Below the pieces are notes generated by a model. The model was not told where the DNA came from and did not search any database. It saw only the letters and a program-made list of their open reading frames with translations. Of a stretch of 64,000 nt of DNA, positions 8,343-15,826 are shown piece after piece (within the stretch, counting starts at the first letter, position 1; each line of letters opens with the position of its first letter). The position numbers and the translations under genes are program-made. This stretch comes from Chryseobacterium sp. ERMR1:04 (lineage in GTDB: Bacteria > Bacteroidota > Bacteroidia > Flavobacteriales > Weeksellaceae). The stretch lies in NCBI RefSeq assembly GCF_001297705.1, contig NZ_LIRF01000010.1, positions 191,001 through 255,000 of the forward strand, given 5' to 3'.

Positions 8343-9335
8343 TTAGTTCTGGACAACATCAATGCAATGGAGTCCGTTGCCAAAAGAGTAGGGAGGCATG
8401 AAACTCTGTATTTCTACATTGTTGATGAAGACTTTCTGCTCTCCGTTATCATTATATCTAATCATGTAGATATTTTGATCGAGAACTTTCATTTCCTGTA
8501 TTAAATTATACTGTGGATCTGTTATTAAAACCTCCGAGCCATTTTTATAATATTTATTCTTTGACTGTAGATAAACATCATTGTTGTCCAAGATAATTTT
8601 GTCTATAGCTCCTACAGAGGGGCTTAGTATTGGTGTCTGGATATTGGATAATAAATTTCTATAAAAAAGAGTAGCGCCAGTACCATATAAATAGAGATTG
8701 GAATTATTAGAGGCAATCCCGTTACGATAAGTGTAATTTGTATTTAAAGGATAAAAAGTAGTATTTATAAAATAGCCGAAGTTGGTGACTCCATTTATTT
8801 TTTTATGAGCAGAAACATATACTTTAGAATCATGAACTGTTATAGAGCCAGAATCATTTTGGGTAAACTCATTTGTAAAAAGAATTGTTTTTACTCCATT
8901 TTTCCAATAGCAGAATTCAAATCTTTGTGAAGGAGTGGCAGGGTTTAGATTTGTTGCTTGTCCTAATAAATAAATATCTCCATTTTTAACATAAAAATCA
9001 AAAATCTGTGGAACATTAGTTACTGGGACATTCAAATATTGATCAAGATCGAATCTTATACCGTCTTTCCAGAATGTCTGATAATTCATAGGTACTGTAG
9101 GAATTCTTCCTGCAATATAGACATGGTTGTTTTCTGCAATTATTTTTCGAGGAATATAAACACTGGGAGGGAGATTGGTTTTTTGTCCGTTTTTCCAATA
9201 ACAAGATTGATTGTTTTCTCTACCGGCAATATACACATCGTATGAAGCTACAGTTTTTTCTAATTCTTCAGTATTATTTTCTCTACAGGAAAAAATAAAT
9301 GTAAGTAAAAATAAAAATGATAATAATGTTTTCAT
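8343..9335 (-). CDS. Lipoprotein of unknown function, repeat/propeller-like
   Basis: The N terminus MKTLLSFLFLLTFIFSC is a lipoprotein signal with Cys at the lipobox. The body has recurring units of the style VYIAGRENNQSCYWKNG, VYIAGRIPTVPMNYQTFWKDG and IYLLGQATNLN...CYWKNG, spaced about 40-45 residues. This suggests a beta-propeller-like or repeated beta-sheet fold exposed at the envelope. I do not recognise a named family. It is first in the module with the tethered sigma factor (13-base gap) and the barrel gene, so it may be a sensor or cargo of that system. Confidence 0.75.
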   Translation of the reverse strand: MKTLLSFLFLLTFIFSCRENNTEELEKTVASYDVYIAGRENNQSCYWKNGQKTNLPPSVYIPRKIIAENNHVYIAGRIPTVPMNYQTFWKDGIRFDLDQYLNVPVTNVPQIFDFYVKNGDIYLLGQATNLNPATPSQRFEFCYWKNGVKTILFTNEFTQNDSGSITVHDSKVYVSAHKKINGVTNFGYFINTTFYPLNTNYTYRNGIASNNSNLYLYGTGATLFYRNLLSNIQTPILSPSVGAIDKIILDNNDVYLQSKNKYYKNGSEVLITDPQYNLIQEMKVLDQNIYMIRYNDNGEQKVFINNVEIQSFMPPYSFGNGLHCIDVVQN

Positions 9336-9345
9336 AGTCTTTTTC

Positions 9346-9377
9346 TTATAAGATGTGAAAAAAGAAAAAGGTTGCAG
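9346..9377 (-). promoter_or_regulatory. Proximal copy of a 32-bp direct repeat, candidate ECF-sigma promoter
   Basis: On the minus strand it reads CTGCAACCTTTTT, then a short A/T spacer, then CATCTTATAA, ending 10 bases before the lipoprotein ATG at 9335. GCAACC resembles the AAC-containing -35 element of ECF promoters, and the CATCTTATAA segment would be the -10. A copy with 28 of 32 identical bases lies 89 bp upstream (9435-9466). Confidence 0.5.
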
Positions 9378-9434
9378 TTATTAGTTGAAAATATTCTTTA
9401 AGATACTATTTTAATTTGAAACGATACAAATTTG

Positions 9435-9466
9435 TTAAAAGATGCAAAAAAATAAAAAGGTTGCAG
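9435..9466 (-). promoter_or_regulatory. Distal copy of the 32-bp direct repeat, candidate second ECF-sigma promoter
   Basis: Same orientation and length as the copy at 9346-9377, reading CTGCAACCTTTTT and CATCTTTTAA on the minus strand. It sits between the PaaI gene terminator and the lipoprotein gene. Two copies at 89-bp spacing could be tandem promoters or paired binding sites for the module's own sigma factor. Confidence 0.45.
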
Positions 9467-9480
9467 CAAGGATATAAAAA

Positions 9481-9503
9481 AAGACTCAATTTTTTTGAGT
9501 CTT
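9481..9503 (-). terminator. Terminator of the PaaI-type thioesterase gene
   Basis: Nine-base perfect stem AAGACTCAA / TTGAGTCTT with a short loop, followed on the minus strand by a T run. It isolates the thioesterase gene from the downstream sigma-factor module. Confidence 0.85.
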
Positions 9504-9522
9504 ATATTTTTATGTCAAACAA

Positions 9523-9954
9523 TTACTTGTTGATAATGTTGTTGGTCATGGTGGTGTGATTAATCAATTGGCCTTTTTCATCCCGAATCTCAATTTCTGA
9601 AACATGCATTGTTCTTCCTTTTCTGATGAATCTTGCAACTGCAGTTACAATTCCGTCTTTTTTACTTCTTAAGTGGTTGGAATTAATATTGGTTCCCACC
9701 CCGTAATATTTAGTACCATCAATAAAGATATTAGATAGGCTAGACCCCATTGTTTCTGCTAACACACAACTTGCGCCGCCATGTAAAATTCCAAAGGGTT
9801 GGTGTACTTTTGGTTGAACGGGCATTGTGGCTGTTAGGGTCTCATTTTCCAGATCGATGTCGATGAATTTTATTTCTAATGTTTTAGCTAAAGTAATATC
9901 GTTGCCCCAACTGTTTAAAAACTGTAGTGTTTCTTCTTTTGTCTTGCTTTTCAT
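9523..9954 (-). CDS. PaaI family hotdog thioesterase
   Basis: A 143-residue single-hotdog protein with the PaaI-type core HQPFGILHGGASCVLAETMG, the long helix and substrate-pocket segment of this family, then SNHLRSKKDG and VSEIEIRDEKGQL. Enzymes of this type hydrolyse acyl- or aryl-CoA thioesters. In flavobacteria the gene commonly neighbours the isochorismate synthase gene, so a role as 1,4-dihydroxy-2-naphthoyl-CoA thioesterase in menaquinone synthesis is plausible but not proven. It ends in its own terminator, before the inserted-looking module. Confidence 0.8.
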   Translation of the reverse strand: MKSKTKEETLQFLNSWGNDITLAKTLEIKFIDIDLENETLTATMPVQPKVHQPFGILHGGASCVLAETMGSSLSNIFIDGTKYYGVGTNINSNHLRSKKDGIVTAVARFIRKGRTMHVSEIEIRDEKGQLINHTTMTNNIINK

Positions 9955-9991
9955 GATGATAAGTAATAGATAATTGGTAATGAGTAATTTT

Positions 9992-10165
9992 GCTTCTAGC
10001 TTCTAGCTTCTAGCTTCTAGCTTCTAGCTTCTAGCTTCTAGCTTCTAGCTTCTAGCTTCTAGCTTCTAGCTTCTAGCTTCTAGCTTCTAGCTTCTAGCTT
10101 CTAGCTTCTAGCTTCTAGCTTCTAGCTTCTAGCTTCTAGCTTCTAGCTTCTAGCTTCTAGCTTCT
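9992..10165. repeat. Heptamer tandem array (GCTTCTA), about 24.7 copies
   Basis: A perfect 7-bp tandem repeat over 174 bases containing 24 CTAG tetramers at exact 7-base spacing. Each unit contains the palindromes AGCT and CTAG, so TAG stops occur in all frames on both strands. It fills the space between the PaaI gene and the acyltransferase gene, whose last codons and TAG stop lie in the first repeats. Such arrays expand and contract by slippage. Confidence 0.97.
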
Positions 10166-10746
10166 GAATCATTTCCCATGATATTTGGATTCCAGTTTTC
10201 AGGGATTTTGGGTCCGATGTCATTTTTGATATAGTAATCCTGAATTTCTTTCATTATTTCTGAAAAGGGAACGCTTGCTAATCTTTCATAAGGAATGGTG
10301 TATCCCAAATAAACAATATTTCTTTTAAAATCTCCTGCTGCCAATACCAAAGGAACTTTTGCCGCCAAAGCCATATGGTAAAAACCTTTTCTCCATTTCG
10401 GAACCCAGCTTCTTGTACCTTCTGGGGTGATAACAAGGCTGAAATCTTCTTTTTTAAATTGGTTGGCAACAAAATTCACAAGATCATTTTTCTGACTTCT
10501 GTCGATTCCAATTCCACCTAAACCTCTTACGATACTACCATACCAAGCTTTTGTATGGGCATCTTTAATGATGATTTTTATAGGTTTACCCAATGACCAA
10601 TAAGCAAGATTTCCTAATAAATATTCCATATTGTGGGTGTGAGGTGCTACAACAAGAATACATCTGTTCAGACTGTTTACATCACCTTGTAAAACGACCT
10701 TCCAACCTAGGATTTTTAGCATTAATTTGCCAATCAGCTTTTTCAT
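10150..10746 (-). CDS. 1-acyl-sn-glycerol-3-phosphate acyltransferase-like protein
   Basis: A 198-residue PlsC-superfamily protein. Motif I reads PHTHNMEY, an H-x4-E variant of the canonical H-x4-D; GIGIDRS and ITPEGTRS match motifs II and III, followed by KKGFYHMA-like and VPLVLAAGD segments. It probably transfers an acyl chain to a lysophospholipid or related acceptor at the membrane. The last four codons (EARS) and the TAG stop come from the adjacent heptamer array, so the array has supplied the 3' end. Changes in whole repeat number would not alter the protein because the stop lies in the first units. Confidence 0.8.
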   Translation of the reverse strand: MKKLIGKLMLKILGWKVVLQGDVNSLNRCILVVAPHTHNMEYLLGNLAYWSLGKPIKIIIKDAHTKAWYGSIVRGLGGIGIDRSQKNDLVNFVANQFKKEDFSLVITPEGTRSWVPKWRKGFYHMALAAKVPLVLAAGDFKRNIVYLGYTIPYERLASVPFSEIMKEIQDYYIKNDIGPKIPENWNPNIMGNDSEARS

Positions 10747-10768
10747 ATACTTTGAATTAAAAACAAAA

Positions 10769-10794
10769 AAGTATAACCTATTGAGGTTATACTT
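10769..10794 (-). terminator. Terminator downstream of a 20-codon ORF
   Basis: Eleven-base perfect stem AAGTATAACCT / AGGTTATACTT with loop CAAT, followed on the minus strand by TTTTTTG. It lies between the small ORF at 10822-10884 and the acyltransferase start at 10746, implying a separate short transcript upstream of it. Confidence 0.85.
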
Positions 10795-10821
10795 TACAAA
10801 TATATTGAAATATTATCGCTC

Positions 10822-10884
10822 TTAAAACAAACCGCTGATTAAATCTACGATTTTCATTACAATTTCTAGTGCTACTTGTACCAT
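10822..10884 (-). CDS. Candidate 20-residue hydrophobic/amphipathic peptide or small RNA
   Basis: The ORF MVQVALEIVMKIVDLISGLF lies on the minus strand and is followed 28 bases later by a strong intrinsic terminator. A weak -7-like TATCTTCG lies about 45 bases upstream. The peptide forms an amphipathic helix with acidic and basic residues on one face, similar in style to small membrane-active or type I toxin-like peptides, but I recognise no family. The alternative is a non-coding RNA of about 100-130 nt. Confidence 0.4.
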   Translation of the reverse strand: MVQVALEIVMKIVDLISGLF

Positions 10885-11137
10885 TTGTAAGTGCTTTTGA
10901 TTTGGGTTATTATTTGTTTACGAAGATAAGATAATTTCTTGATATGCAGAGGGTAAATTTAGTTTTTTTATTCTTTTTGAGAGAAGAAGAGTGTGAATTT
11001 CAAACTGTTGTTCTCCATTCACACCTTCAGCCACTCTCTGCCGTTTATTATTTGGTTTTTATAGAAATTATGTTTTTGTTTTTACCCGAATGGTTTTCGC
11101 ATTCGTTACTTTTCAATCGCCGAATTATTATATCGTT

Positions 11138-11623
11138 TTATTCTTTACCTGCATTGTCTATAAGGTCTAGAAGTTGTTTCTCGGTAACGGTTCCCATTAT
11201 TTGTGAAACAAGTTCTCCTTTTTTATTATAAACTGCTGTTACGGGTCTCTGCGGAAAACTAATCGCTTTGCCTGCAAGCAGATAGGTAAATGTGTATTTG
11301 TTCTTTTTATTAAAAGCTTCTATGGTAGAGCTTTTTTCATCAGAGATCATTACAATATTTACTTTACTTGCTGCTTTAGCTTTCACTTTTTCGAATATTG
11401 GGAACTCTTCTCTACAAGGAGCGCACCAGGTGGCCCAGTAGTTAACAATTAAGGGTTTGTCCAATAATTCTGCTGCTTTTACCTGCTTGCCAGATAGATC
11501 ATGGAGTTCTAAATTATCCAATGGAGTATTAGGAACTTCCATGTTAGCTTTAAAAATAAAAGCTCCTATGATGACAATTACTACACCTATCCCGTATCCT
11601 GTCCAAAATGATTTCTTGTTCAT
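11138..11623 (-). CDS. TlpA-like membrane-anchored thioredoxin
   Basis: The start at ATG 11623 (MNKKSFWTG...) is chosen because an N-terminal membrane anchor follows at once, and the longer ORF would overlap the small upstream gene. The anchor spans about residues 8-25. The thioredoxin fold carries the redox motif WCAPC in NYWATWCAPCREEFP and a cis-Pro-like RPVTAVYNKKGELV. TlpA/ResA proteins reduce periplasmic disulfides, for example during cytochrome maturation. It follows a 32-residue membrane protein after only four bases, and these two genes and pspC probably form an operon. Confidence 0.85.
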   Translation of the reverse strand: MNKKSFWTGYGIGVVIVIIGAFIFKANMEVPNTPLDNLELHDLSGKQVKAAELLDKPLIVNYWATWCAPCREEFPIFEKVKAKAASKVNIVMISDEKSSTIEAFNKKNKYTFTYLLAGKAISFPQRPVTAVYNKKGELVSQIMGTVTEKQLLDLIDNAGKE

Positions 11624-11627
11624 CGTA

Positions 11628-11726
11628 TTAATTATTAAATGTGATAAGAAAGAATAGGTAAGTAATGATGGCTGCTGTGAAAACTCCTGCAAGCAATCCG
11701 AGAATAAAACTGATACTTTTTTTCAT
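11628..11726 (-). CDS. Small 32-residue membrane protein
   Basis: An ORF beginning MKKSISFILGLLAGVFTAA and continuing as one hydrophobic helix, with a GLLAG small-residue motif that may promote helix packing. It ends four bases before the ATG of the TlpA-like gene and begins 22 bases after the PspC gene stop. Length, helix and spacing support translation, though it is too short for homology by eye. Confidence 0.6.
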   Translation of the reverse strand: MKKSISFILGLLAGVFTAAIITYLFFLITFNN

Positions 11727-11748
11727 TGTGTGTGTTTTAAATATGTTT

Positions 11749-13479
11749 TTATTTAGTTTTTATAGAAACTTTGTTTTTTCCGTCGTTTATTTTGATGTCG
11801 ATATCACCTTTCATCTTTTTGATGCTTGATTTCATAGAATCAATTACTTGATCAGCTTGGTTAGCCGGAACTTTTTTTCCGTTAATGATGATGCTGTCTT
11901 TATCATCAGAGTTGTATTCTATGGTAGAACCGTTTACAGAGATCTTATTTTTCTCGATTCTGATGTTTCCGTGATCATTATCATTATCGTCGTCATTTTG
12001 CTCATTATCATCAATTCCATCTCCGTTTAAATCTCCATTGAAGTCAATTCCATCTTTCTTTAAAGCAATGACTACTGTATTTTGAGGAATTACCAACTCA
12101 TAATCAATATTATAGTTTCTAAATCTGTGTTCGTAAGGATATTTAATGTAATTAGGAAGAATAATTTTATTGTTAATAATCTCTACCGGAATATTTACAT
12201 TAAGTGGAATATTGTATCCTTTTGCCTCCTTTTTAATAATTAAATAAGGCGTTTTAATATTTGCTTTTCTCGTTACATCAACATGTACCCAGTCTTTTTC
12301 GAAAACAGATACCTTGTCAGAATAAAGATCATTGTCATATCCTGTAAAGTTCTGTGGAATAGCAATTTGTTTAAGGTCTACAAATAAACTGTCTGAGGTG
12401 GTATTGATAGAAACTTCTTCTGTATCCTCTTTATTACCTTTCAAGAACATTTCTTTTTTAGCCATGCTAGCTCCGAAATAAGCTCCAAGCGCCATTAAAA
12501 TAAGAAATAAAGCTCCTATCACCCAACCAATATTTCTTAATTTGGTTTTTGGAGAGAAAATTTTAATGCTTAACAAACTGAAGATAATCGCTGGAATTAA
12601 TGATCCGATAATGATGATGGCAGATAATATTCTGTATAATCCGCTGTCACCGAAATAGAACTTCATTTCGTTAGCACCAGGGAAGTTAGAGTCCATTCCA
12701 AAAAGTCCGAACACTACAAACACTCCAATAATACTACTTACAGCTACTAAAGCAAAGAATCCACCCATTATATATTTAAATATATTCCAGATTCCGCTTC
12801 CTGCATTATTGATATAAGGTTTGTTTTCTATGTAGATTTCTCCGACTCTCTGTGTAGATTCGTTAGCAAACTGAACCAGCTTGTTAGATTCACTTTTAAG
12901 ATTGTCGAAGTTCATAGGCTTTCCCTTCATTTTCAAAAAATCTGCTGCAGTTTCTGCTTTCGGTAAAACAATCCAAAGAATAATGTAAAGCAATGCTACT
13001 AAAGAAGAAGAAACTGCCTGTGTGAAAATTCCAAGAACGAAAATTCCTAACCAGATCGCTCTCATTGCAGTAATATCCATTCCTACATAATGAGCTAATC
13101 CTGCGCACACCCCTGCGATTTTTTGTCTTTCAGGATCACGGAACAATTGTTTTTTATCTGTATTATCAGAACTTGAAGTATTGGTTTTATTTGTATTTCT
13201 TTCAGAATAGTAAGCTTCTTCCTGTTCTTCGATCTTTTCCGGAGTTCCGATTTGGGCGATTACTCTTTCAACATCAGTATCATTTACAACCTCACGTTTT
13301 CCTAAAGAATCTCTGAAAATTTCAACCATTCTTATTTCTATGTCATGCATTACCTCATCTGCTTCTGAAGCGTCCAAAGAGCTTCTCAGTGCATTAAGAT
13401 AATCGCTAAGCTTTATATATGCGTGTTCTTCAATGGTGAAAGAAAAACCTGCGAGTCCTATTGAGAGTGTCTTGTTCAT
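11749..13479 (-). CDS. PspC-domain membrane protein with extended C-terminal region
   Basis: A 576-residue protein. The N terminus (1-80) resembles a HAAS-like helical segment (YLNALRSSLDASEADEVMHDIEIRMVEIF). At about 105-170 lies a PspC domain (LFRDPERQKIAGVCAGLAHYVGMDITAMR then LWIVLP). Three or four further helices follow at about 235-340. The C-terminal half is extracytoplasmic with an Asp/Asn-rich, calcium-loop-like stretch (DFNGDLNGDGIDDNEQNDDD). PspC proteins sense envelope stress. A PadR repressor gene starts 10 bases upstream, a common pairing in this phylum. Confidence 0.85.
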   Translation of the reverse strand: MNKTLSIGLAGFSFTIEEHAYIKLSDYLNALRSSLDASEADEVMHDIEIRMVEIFRDSLGKREVVNDTDVERVIAQIGTPEKIEEQEEAYYSERNTNKTNTSSSDNTDKKQLFRDPERQKIAGVCAGLAHYVGMDITAMRAIWLGIFVLGIFTQAVSSSLVALLYIILWIVLPKAETAADFLKMKGKPMNFDNLKSESNKLVQFANESTQRVGEIYIENKPYINNAGSGIWNIFKYIMGGFFALVAVSSIIGVFVVFGLFGMDSNFPGANEMKFYFGDSGLYRILSAIIIIGSLIPAIIFSLLSIKIFSPKTKLRNIGWVIGALFLILMALGAYFGASMAKKEMFLKGNKEDTEEVSINTTSDSLFVDLKQIAIPQNFTGYDNDLYSDKVSVFEKDWVHVDVTRKANIKTPYLIIKKEAKGYNIPLNVNIPVEIINNKIILPNYIKYPYEHRFRNYNIDYELVIPQNTVVIALKKDGIDFNGDLNGDGIDDNEQNDDDNDNDHGNIRIEKNKISVNGSTIEYNSDDKDSIIINGKKVPANQADQVIDSMKSSIKKMKGDIDIKINDGKNKVSIKTK

Positions 13480-13489
13480 AGCTTTGTTT

Positions 13490-13819
13490 TTAAATTTTTT
13501 GAGTGATTTGGTTTACAGAATCTGTTAATTCTTTCCAGGTATTTTGAAGTTCGTCCAAAAACAATTTGCCTTTTTCTGTTATTTGGTAATATTTTCTGGG
13601 TGGCCCTCCTGTAGATTCTTCCCATCGGTAGGAGAGAAACTCTCCGTTTTTTAATCTTGTTAGGAGAGGGTAGAGGGTTCCTTCTACTACATCCAGCTTT
13701 CCTTTTTTCAGTTCATCTATTAAATCGGAAACATACATTTCGCGAATATTGATGAGACTTAAAATACAGAATTCCAGAATTCCTTTTCGCATTTGCGCTT
13801 TGGTATTTTCGGTATTCAT
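13490..13819 (-). CDS. PadR family transcriptional repressor
   Basis: A 109-residue winged-helix protein with PadR signatures: RKGILEFCILSLI, YVSDLIDELKK, VVEGTLYPLLTRLKNGEFLSY and GGPPRKYYQITEKGKLFLDEL. Length fits short PadR (subfamily s1) proteins. It is the first gene before pspC and is probably autoregulatory: two inverted repeats of the form TACA-N6-TGTA lie about 75-125 bp upstream, one covering a -7 promoter box. The inducer is unknown. Confidence 0.9.
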   Translation of the reverse strand: MNTENTKAQMRKGILEFCILSLINIREMYVSDLIDELKKGKLDVVEGTLYPLLTRLKNGEFLSYRWEESTGGPPRKYYQITEKGKLFLDELQNTWKELTDSVNQITQKI

Positions 13820-13891
13820 CTTTATATTAAGTTTTTTGAGTTAATATTTTCAGAATAAGTTCCTAGCTAGTTGAACCTATCTGAATTCTAC

Positions 13892-13909
13892 ATTACAAAG
13901 ATATGTAAT
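13892..13909 (-). promoter_or_regulatory. PadR-like operator 1, overlapping a -7 box
   Basis: Perfect dyad ATTACA-N6-TGTAAT. On the minus strand the same bases include TATCTTTG, a perfect Bacteroidota -7 element directed at padR-pspC. Binding of a repressor here would block that promoter. Confidence 0.65.
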
Positions 13910-13925
13910 TAAAATGGTAATATGC

Positions 13926-13943
13926 AATACAAAGTAGTGTATT
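13926..13943 (-). promoter_or_regulatory. PadR-like operator 2
   Basis: Perfect dyad AATACA-N6-TGTATT, centred 34 bp from operator 1, on the promoter-upstream side. The shared A-C-A / T-G-T arms with a six-base spacer suggest the same dimeric repressor binds both. Confidence 0.6.
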
Positions 13944-14102
13944 TTTTAATTTAAAATATTTAAAGTCCTGATAACTAGTTGTTTAATTTTTATTTGAAAA
14001 TATAGATCTTAAAATAAAATGATTTTGGAATGCTATTTTTTATCTTTGTTCTAGATTTTTACAGGATAAAAAGGCTAATTTTTTTTAAAAACCAAACACG
14101 CT

Positions 14103-14795
14103 ATGATGAATTATAATGTATTTTTAAAAGCTGTGGTTCTTTTAGGGCCTATGTATTTTGCTCAGCATCATTTTGAACTAAAAGATGCCTCTGAGAAATA
14201 TAATGTTAGCATTAATGTTGAAACATGTGAGAAAGATGAATGTCAGGGAAAGGCAACTATTGAACTGATTGATAAAGCTACTTCCAGAAAGTTTCAGACG
14301 CTCACTTCCAATAATCTTAATTTTTATTTAAAGGAAGATCAGAAGCCAACGGCTAATATTATTCAGTTATATGATGAGCAGAGTCCTCTGATTTTTGATG
14401 ATTTTAATTTTGATGGAAGCCAGGATGTTGCCATTAGAAATGGAAATGAAAGTGGCTATGGAGGCCCTTCTTATGATGTGTATGTGTTTAATTCAACAAA
14501 GAAGCAATTTGTGAAAAGTGAAGAATTAACAAATCTGGCCTATGAAAATCTGGGAATGTTTCAAACAGATCCAGAACGTAAGCGTTTGATTACCTATGCG
14601 AAATCTGGTTGCTGTTGGCATATTACGACAGAATATGCTGTGGTTCCGAAAAAAGGGTTGTTGAAAGTGTATGAAATGGAAGAAGATGCAACTGGCGGAG
14701 ATGAAACGGTAAAAGTCACAAAAAGAGAATTGAAAAATAATAAATGGGTTGCTACAACCACAAAATATCCAATAAAAGAATATTATAAAGAGTAA
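14103..14795 (+). CDS. Secreted XAC2610-like protein
   Basis: A signal peptide (MNYNVFLKAVVLLGPMYFAQ, from the second Met) precedes about 210 residues. The body contains LIFDDFNFDGSQDVAIRNG, an acidic FG-GAP/EF-like calcium loop, then GYGGPSYDVYVFN and LITYAKSGCCWH. This order matches proteins annotated as XAC2610-related, whose function is not established. A -7-like TATCTTTG lies at 14041-14048. The HD-domain gene starts only four bases downstream, so the two are probably co-transcribed. Confidence 0.65.
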   Translation: MMNYNVFLKAVVLLGPMYFAQHHFELKDASEKYNVSINVETCEKDECQGKATIELIDKATSRKFQTLTSNNLNFYLKEDQKPTANIIQLYDEQSPLIFDDFNFDGSQDVAIRNGNESGYGGPSYDVYVFNSTKKQFVKSEELTNLAYENLGMFQTDPERKRLITYAKSGCCWHITTEYAVVPKKGLLKVYEMEEDATGGDETVKVTKRELKNNKWVATTTKYPIKEYYKE

Positions 14796-14799
14796 TAAA

Positions 14800-15393
14800 A
14801 TGAAGATCCAGAAAGAAATCGATTTTATTTTAGCAGTTGATGCTTTAAAAAATGTACAGAGAAGAAATTATAATGCCGATGATTCCAGAAGAGAGAATAC
14901 TGCTGAACATTCGTGGCAGATCGTTATTTTAGCTCAAATCCTTTTTCCTTATGCGAAAAACAGAGCAGATATTGATTTATTGAGAGTGATAAGAATGCTT
15001 TCTATTCACGATTTGGTAGAAATTGAAGCCGGTGATACTTTCTTGTTTGATGAAAAGGCAATGGTGGGGAAATTCGAAAGAGAAAAACAGTCTGCTCAAA
15101 ACATTTTCGGAATTTTGGATGAACCATTACGTTCAGAGTTTTTTAATCTTTGGCTTGAGTTTGAAGAAGAGAAAACTCCCGATGCTATTTTTGCCTGTGC
15201 TATAGACCGTATGATTCCTTTCATCTTGAATTCTTATACCTCTGGAAAAAGCTGGACAGAAGCTGGCGTTACCGAAAACCAAGTGAGAAATATGCTTGAA
15301 AATGCAATTACTCGTGCTTCCGATGAAATGGGAGAAGCTTTTGAATTTTTAATGATTAAAAATTTAGAAACGGATAAAATTGTGAAATCATAA
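14800..15393 (+). CDS. HD-domain hydrolase, YfbR-like 5'-deoxynucleotidase type
   Basis: A 197-residue protein with HD-domain motifs: ENTAEHSWQ (first His), LLRVIRMLSIHDLVEIEAGD (the HD doublet, here HDLVE) and FACAIDRMIPFILN (later Asp). This pattern is shared by YfbR and the HDDC2-like 5'-nucleotidases that remove phosphate from deoxynucleoside monophosphates. The metal-binding residues look intact. It ends at a strong bidirectional terminator. Confidence 0.8.
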   Translation: MKIQKEIDFILAVDALKNVQRRNYNADDSRRENTAEHSWQIVILAQILFPYAKNRADIDLLRVIRMLSIHDLVEIEAGDTFLFDEKAMVGKFEREKQSAQNIFGILDEPLRSEFFNLWLEFEEEKTPDAIFACAIDRMIPFILNSYTSGKSWTEAGVTENQVRNMLENAITRASDEMGEAFEFLMIKNLETDKIVKS

Positions 15394-15432
15394 ATAAAGT
15401 TTCGGCGGCCTTTGGCCGCCGAAACTTTATTA
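15393..15432. terminator. Bidirectional terminator between convergent genes
   Basis: Long perfect stem AAAGTTTCGGCGGCC / GGCCGCCGAAACTTT with a three-base loop, flanked by A and T runs on either side. It serves the HD gene (+) and the acyl-CoA thioesterase (-), whose stop codon lies inside its outer arm. Confidence 0.95.
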
Positions 15433-15813
15433 AAGTATTTGAATAGGCTTTTTAGATTCGTCAATCGCCACAAACGTAAAATCACCTACAATGGCTCTTT
15501 CTCTTTCGTAAGAATACATTTGCTCGGTGTAGATTTCTACATTTACTTTCATACTCGTTTTTCCAACGTAAGAAACTTTACCAATAAGTTCCACAATAGT
15601 TCCTGCAGGAATAGGTCTCTTAAAATCTATTTTGTCACTGCTTACCGTTACCACTCTTTTTCTTGCAAAACGGGTAGCGGTGATAAATGCCACTTCATCC
15701 ATCAATTGCATCGCTGTACCTCCAAAAAGAGTATCATAATGATTGGTTGTATTAGGGAAAACGGCTTTAAAAATGCTGGTTTCGGATGCTTTAATTCTTT
15801 CTTCTGTAGTCAT
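15430..15813 (-). CDS. Acyl-CoA thioesterase (hotdog fold)
   Basis: A 127-residue hotdog protein with the YciA/ACOT signature: FPNTTNHYDTLFGGTAMQLM followed by DEVAFITATRFA, then VVTVSSDKIDFKRPIPAG. The N-x-x-x-x-LFGG-x3-MDE pattern contains the catalytic Asn and Asp used to hydrolyse acyl-CoA. It is the first large gene downstream of a cobalamin riboswitch on the same strand (about 127 bases from its end), which is an unusual regulator for such an enzyme. A short 23-codon ORF lies between them. Confidence 0.85.
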   Translation of the reverse strand: MTTEERIKASETSIFKAVFPNTTNHYDTLFGGTAMQLMDEVAFITATRFARKRVVTVSSDKIDFKRPIPAGTIVELIGKVSYVGKTSMKVNVEIYTEQMYSYERERAIVGDFTFVAIDESKKPIQIL

Positions 15814-15826
15814 ATTTCATTATTAA

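Noticed and set aside
10944-11231. 95-codon + strand ORF upstream of and overlapping the TlpA-like gene end
   Set aside because: It is antisense to the well-supported TlpA-like gene at its 3' part and has an unlikely composition; no signal, motif or start context supports it.
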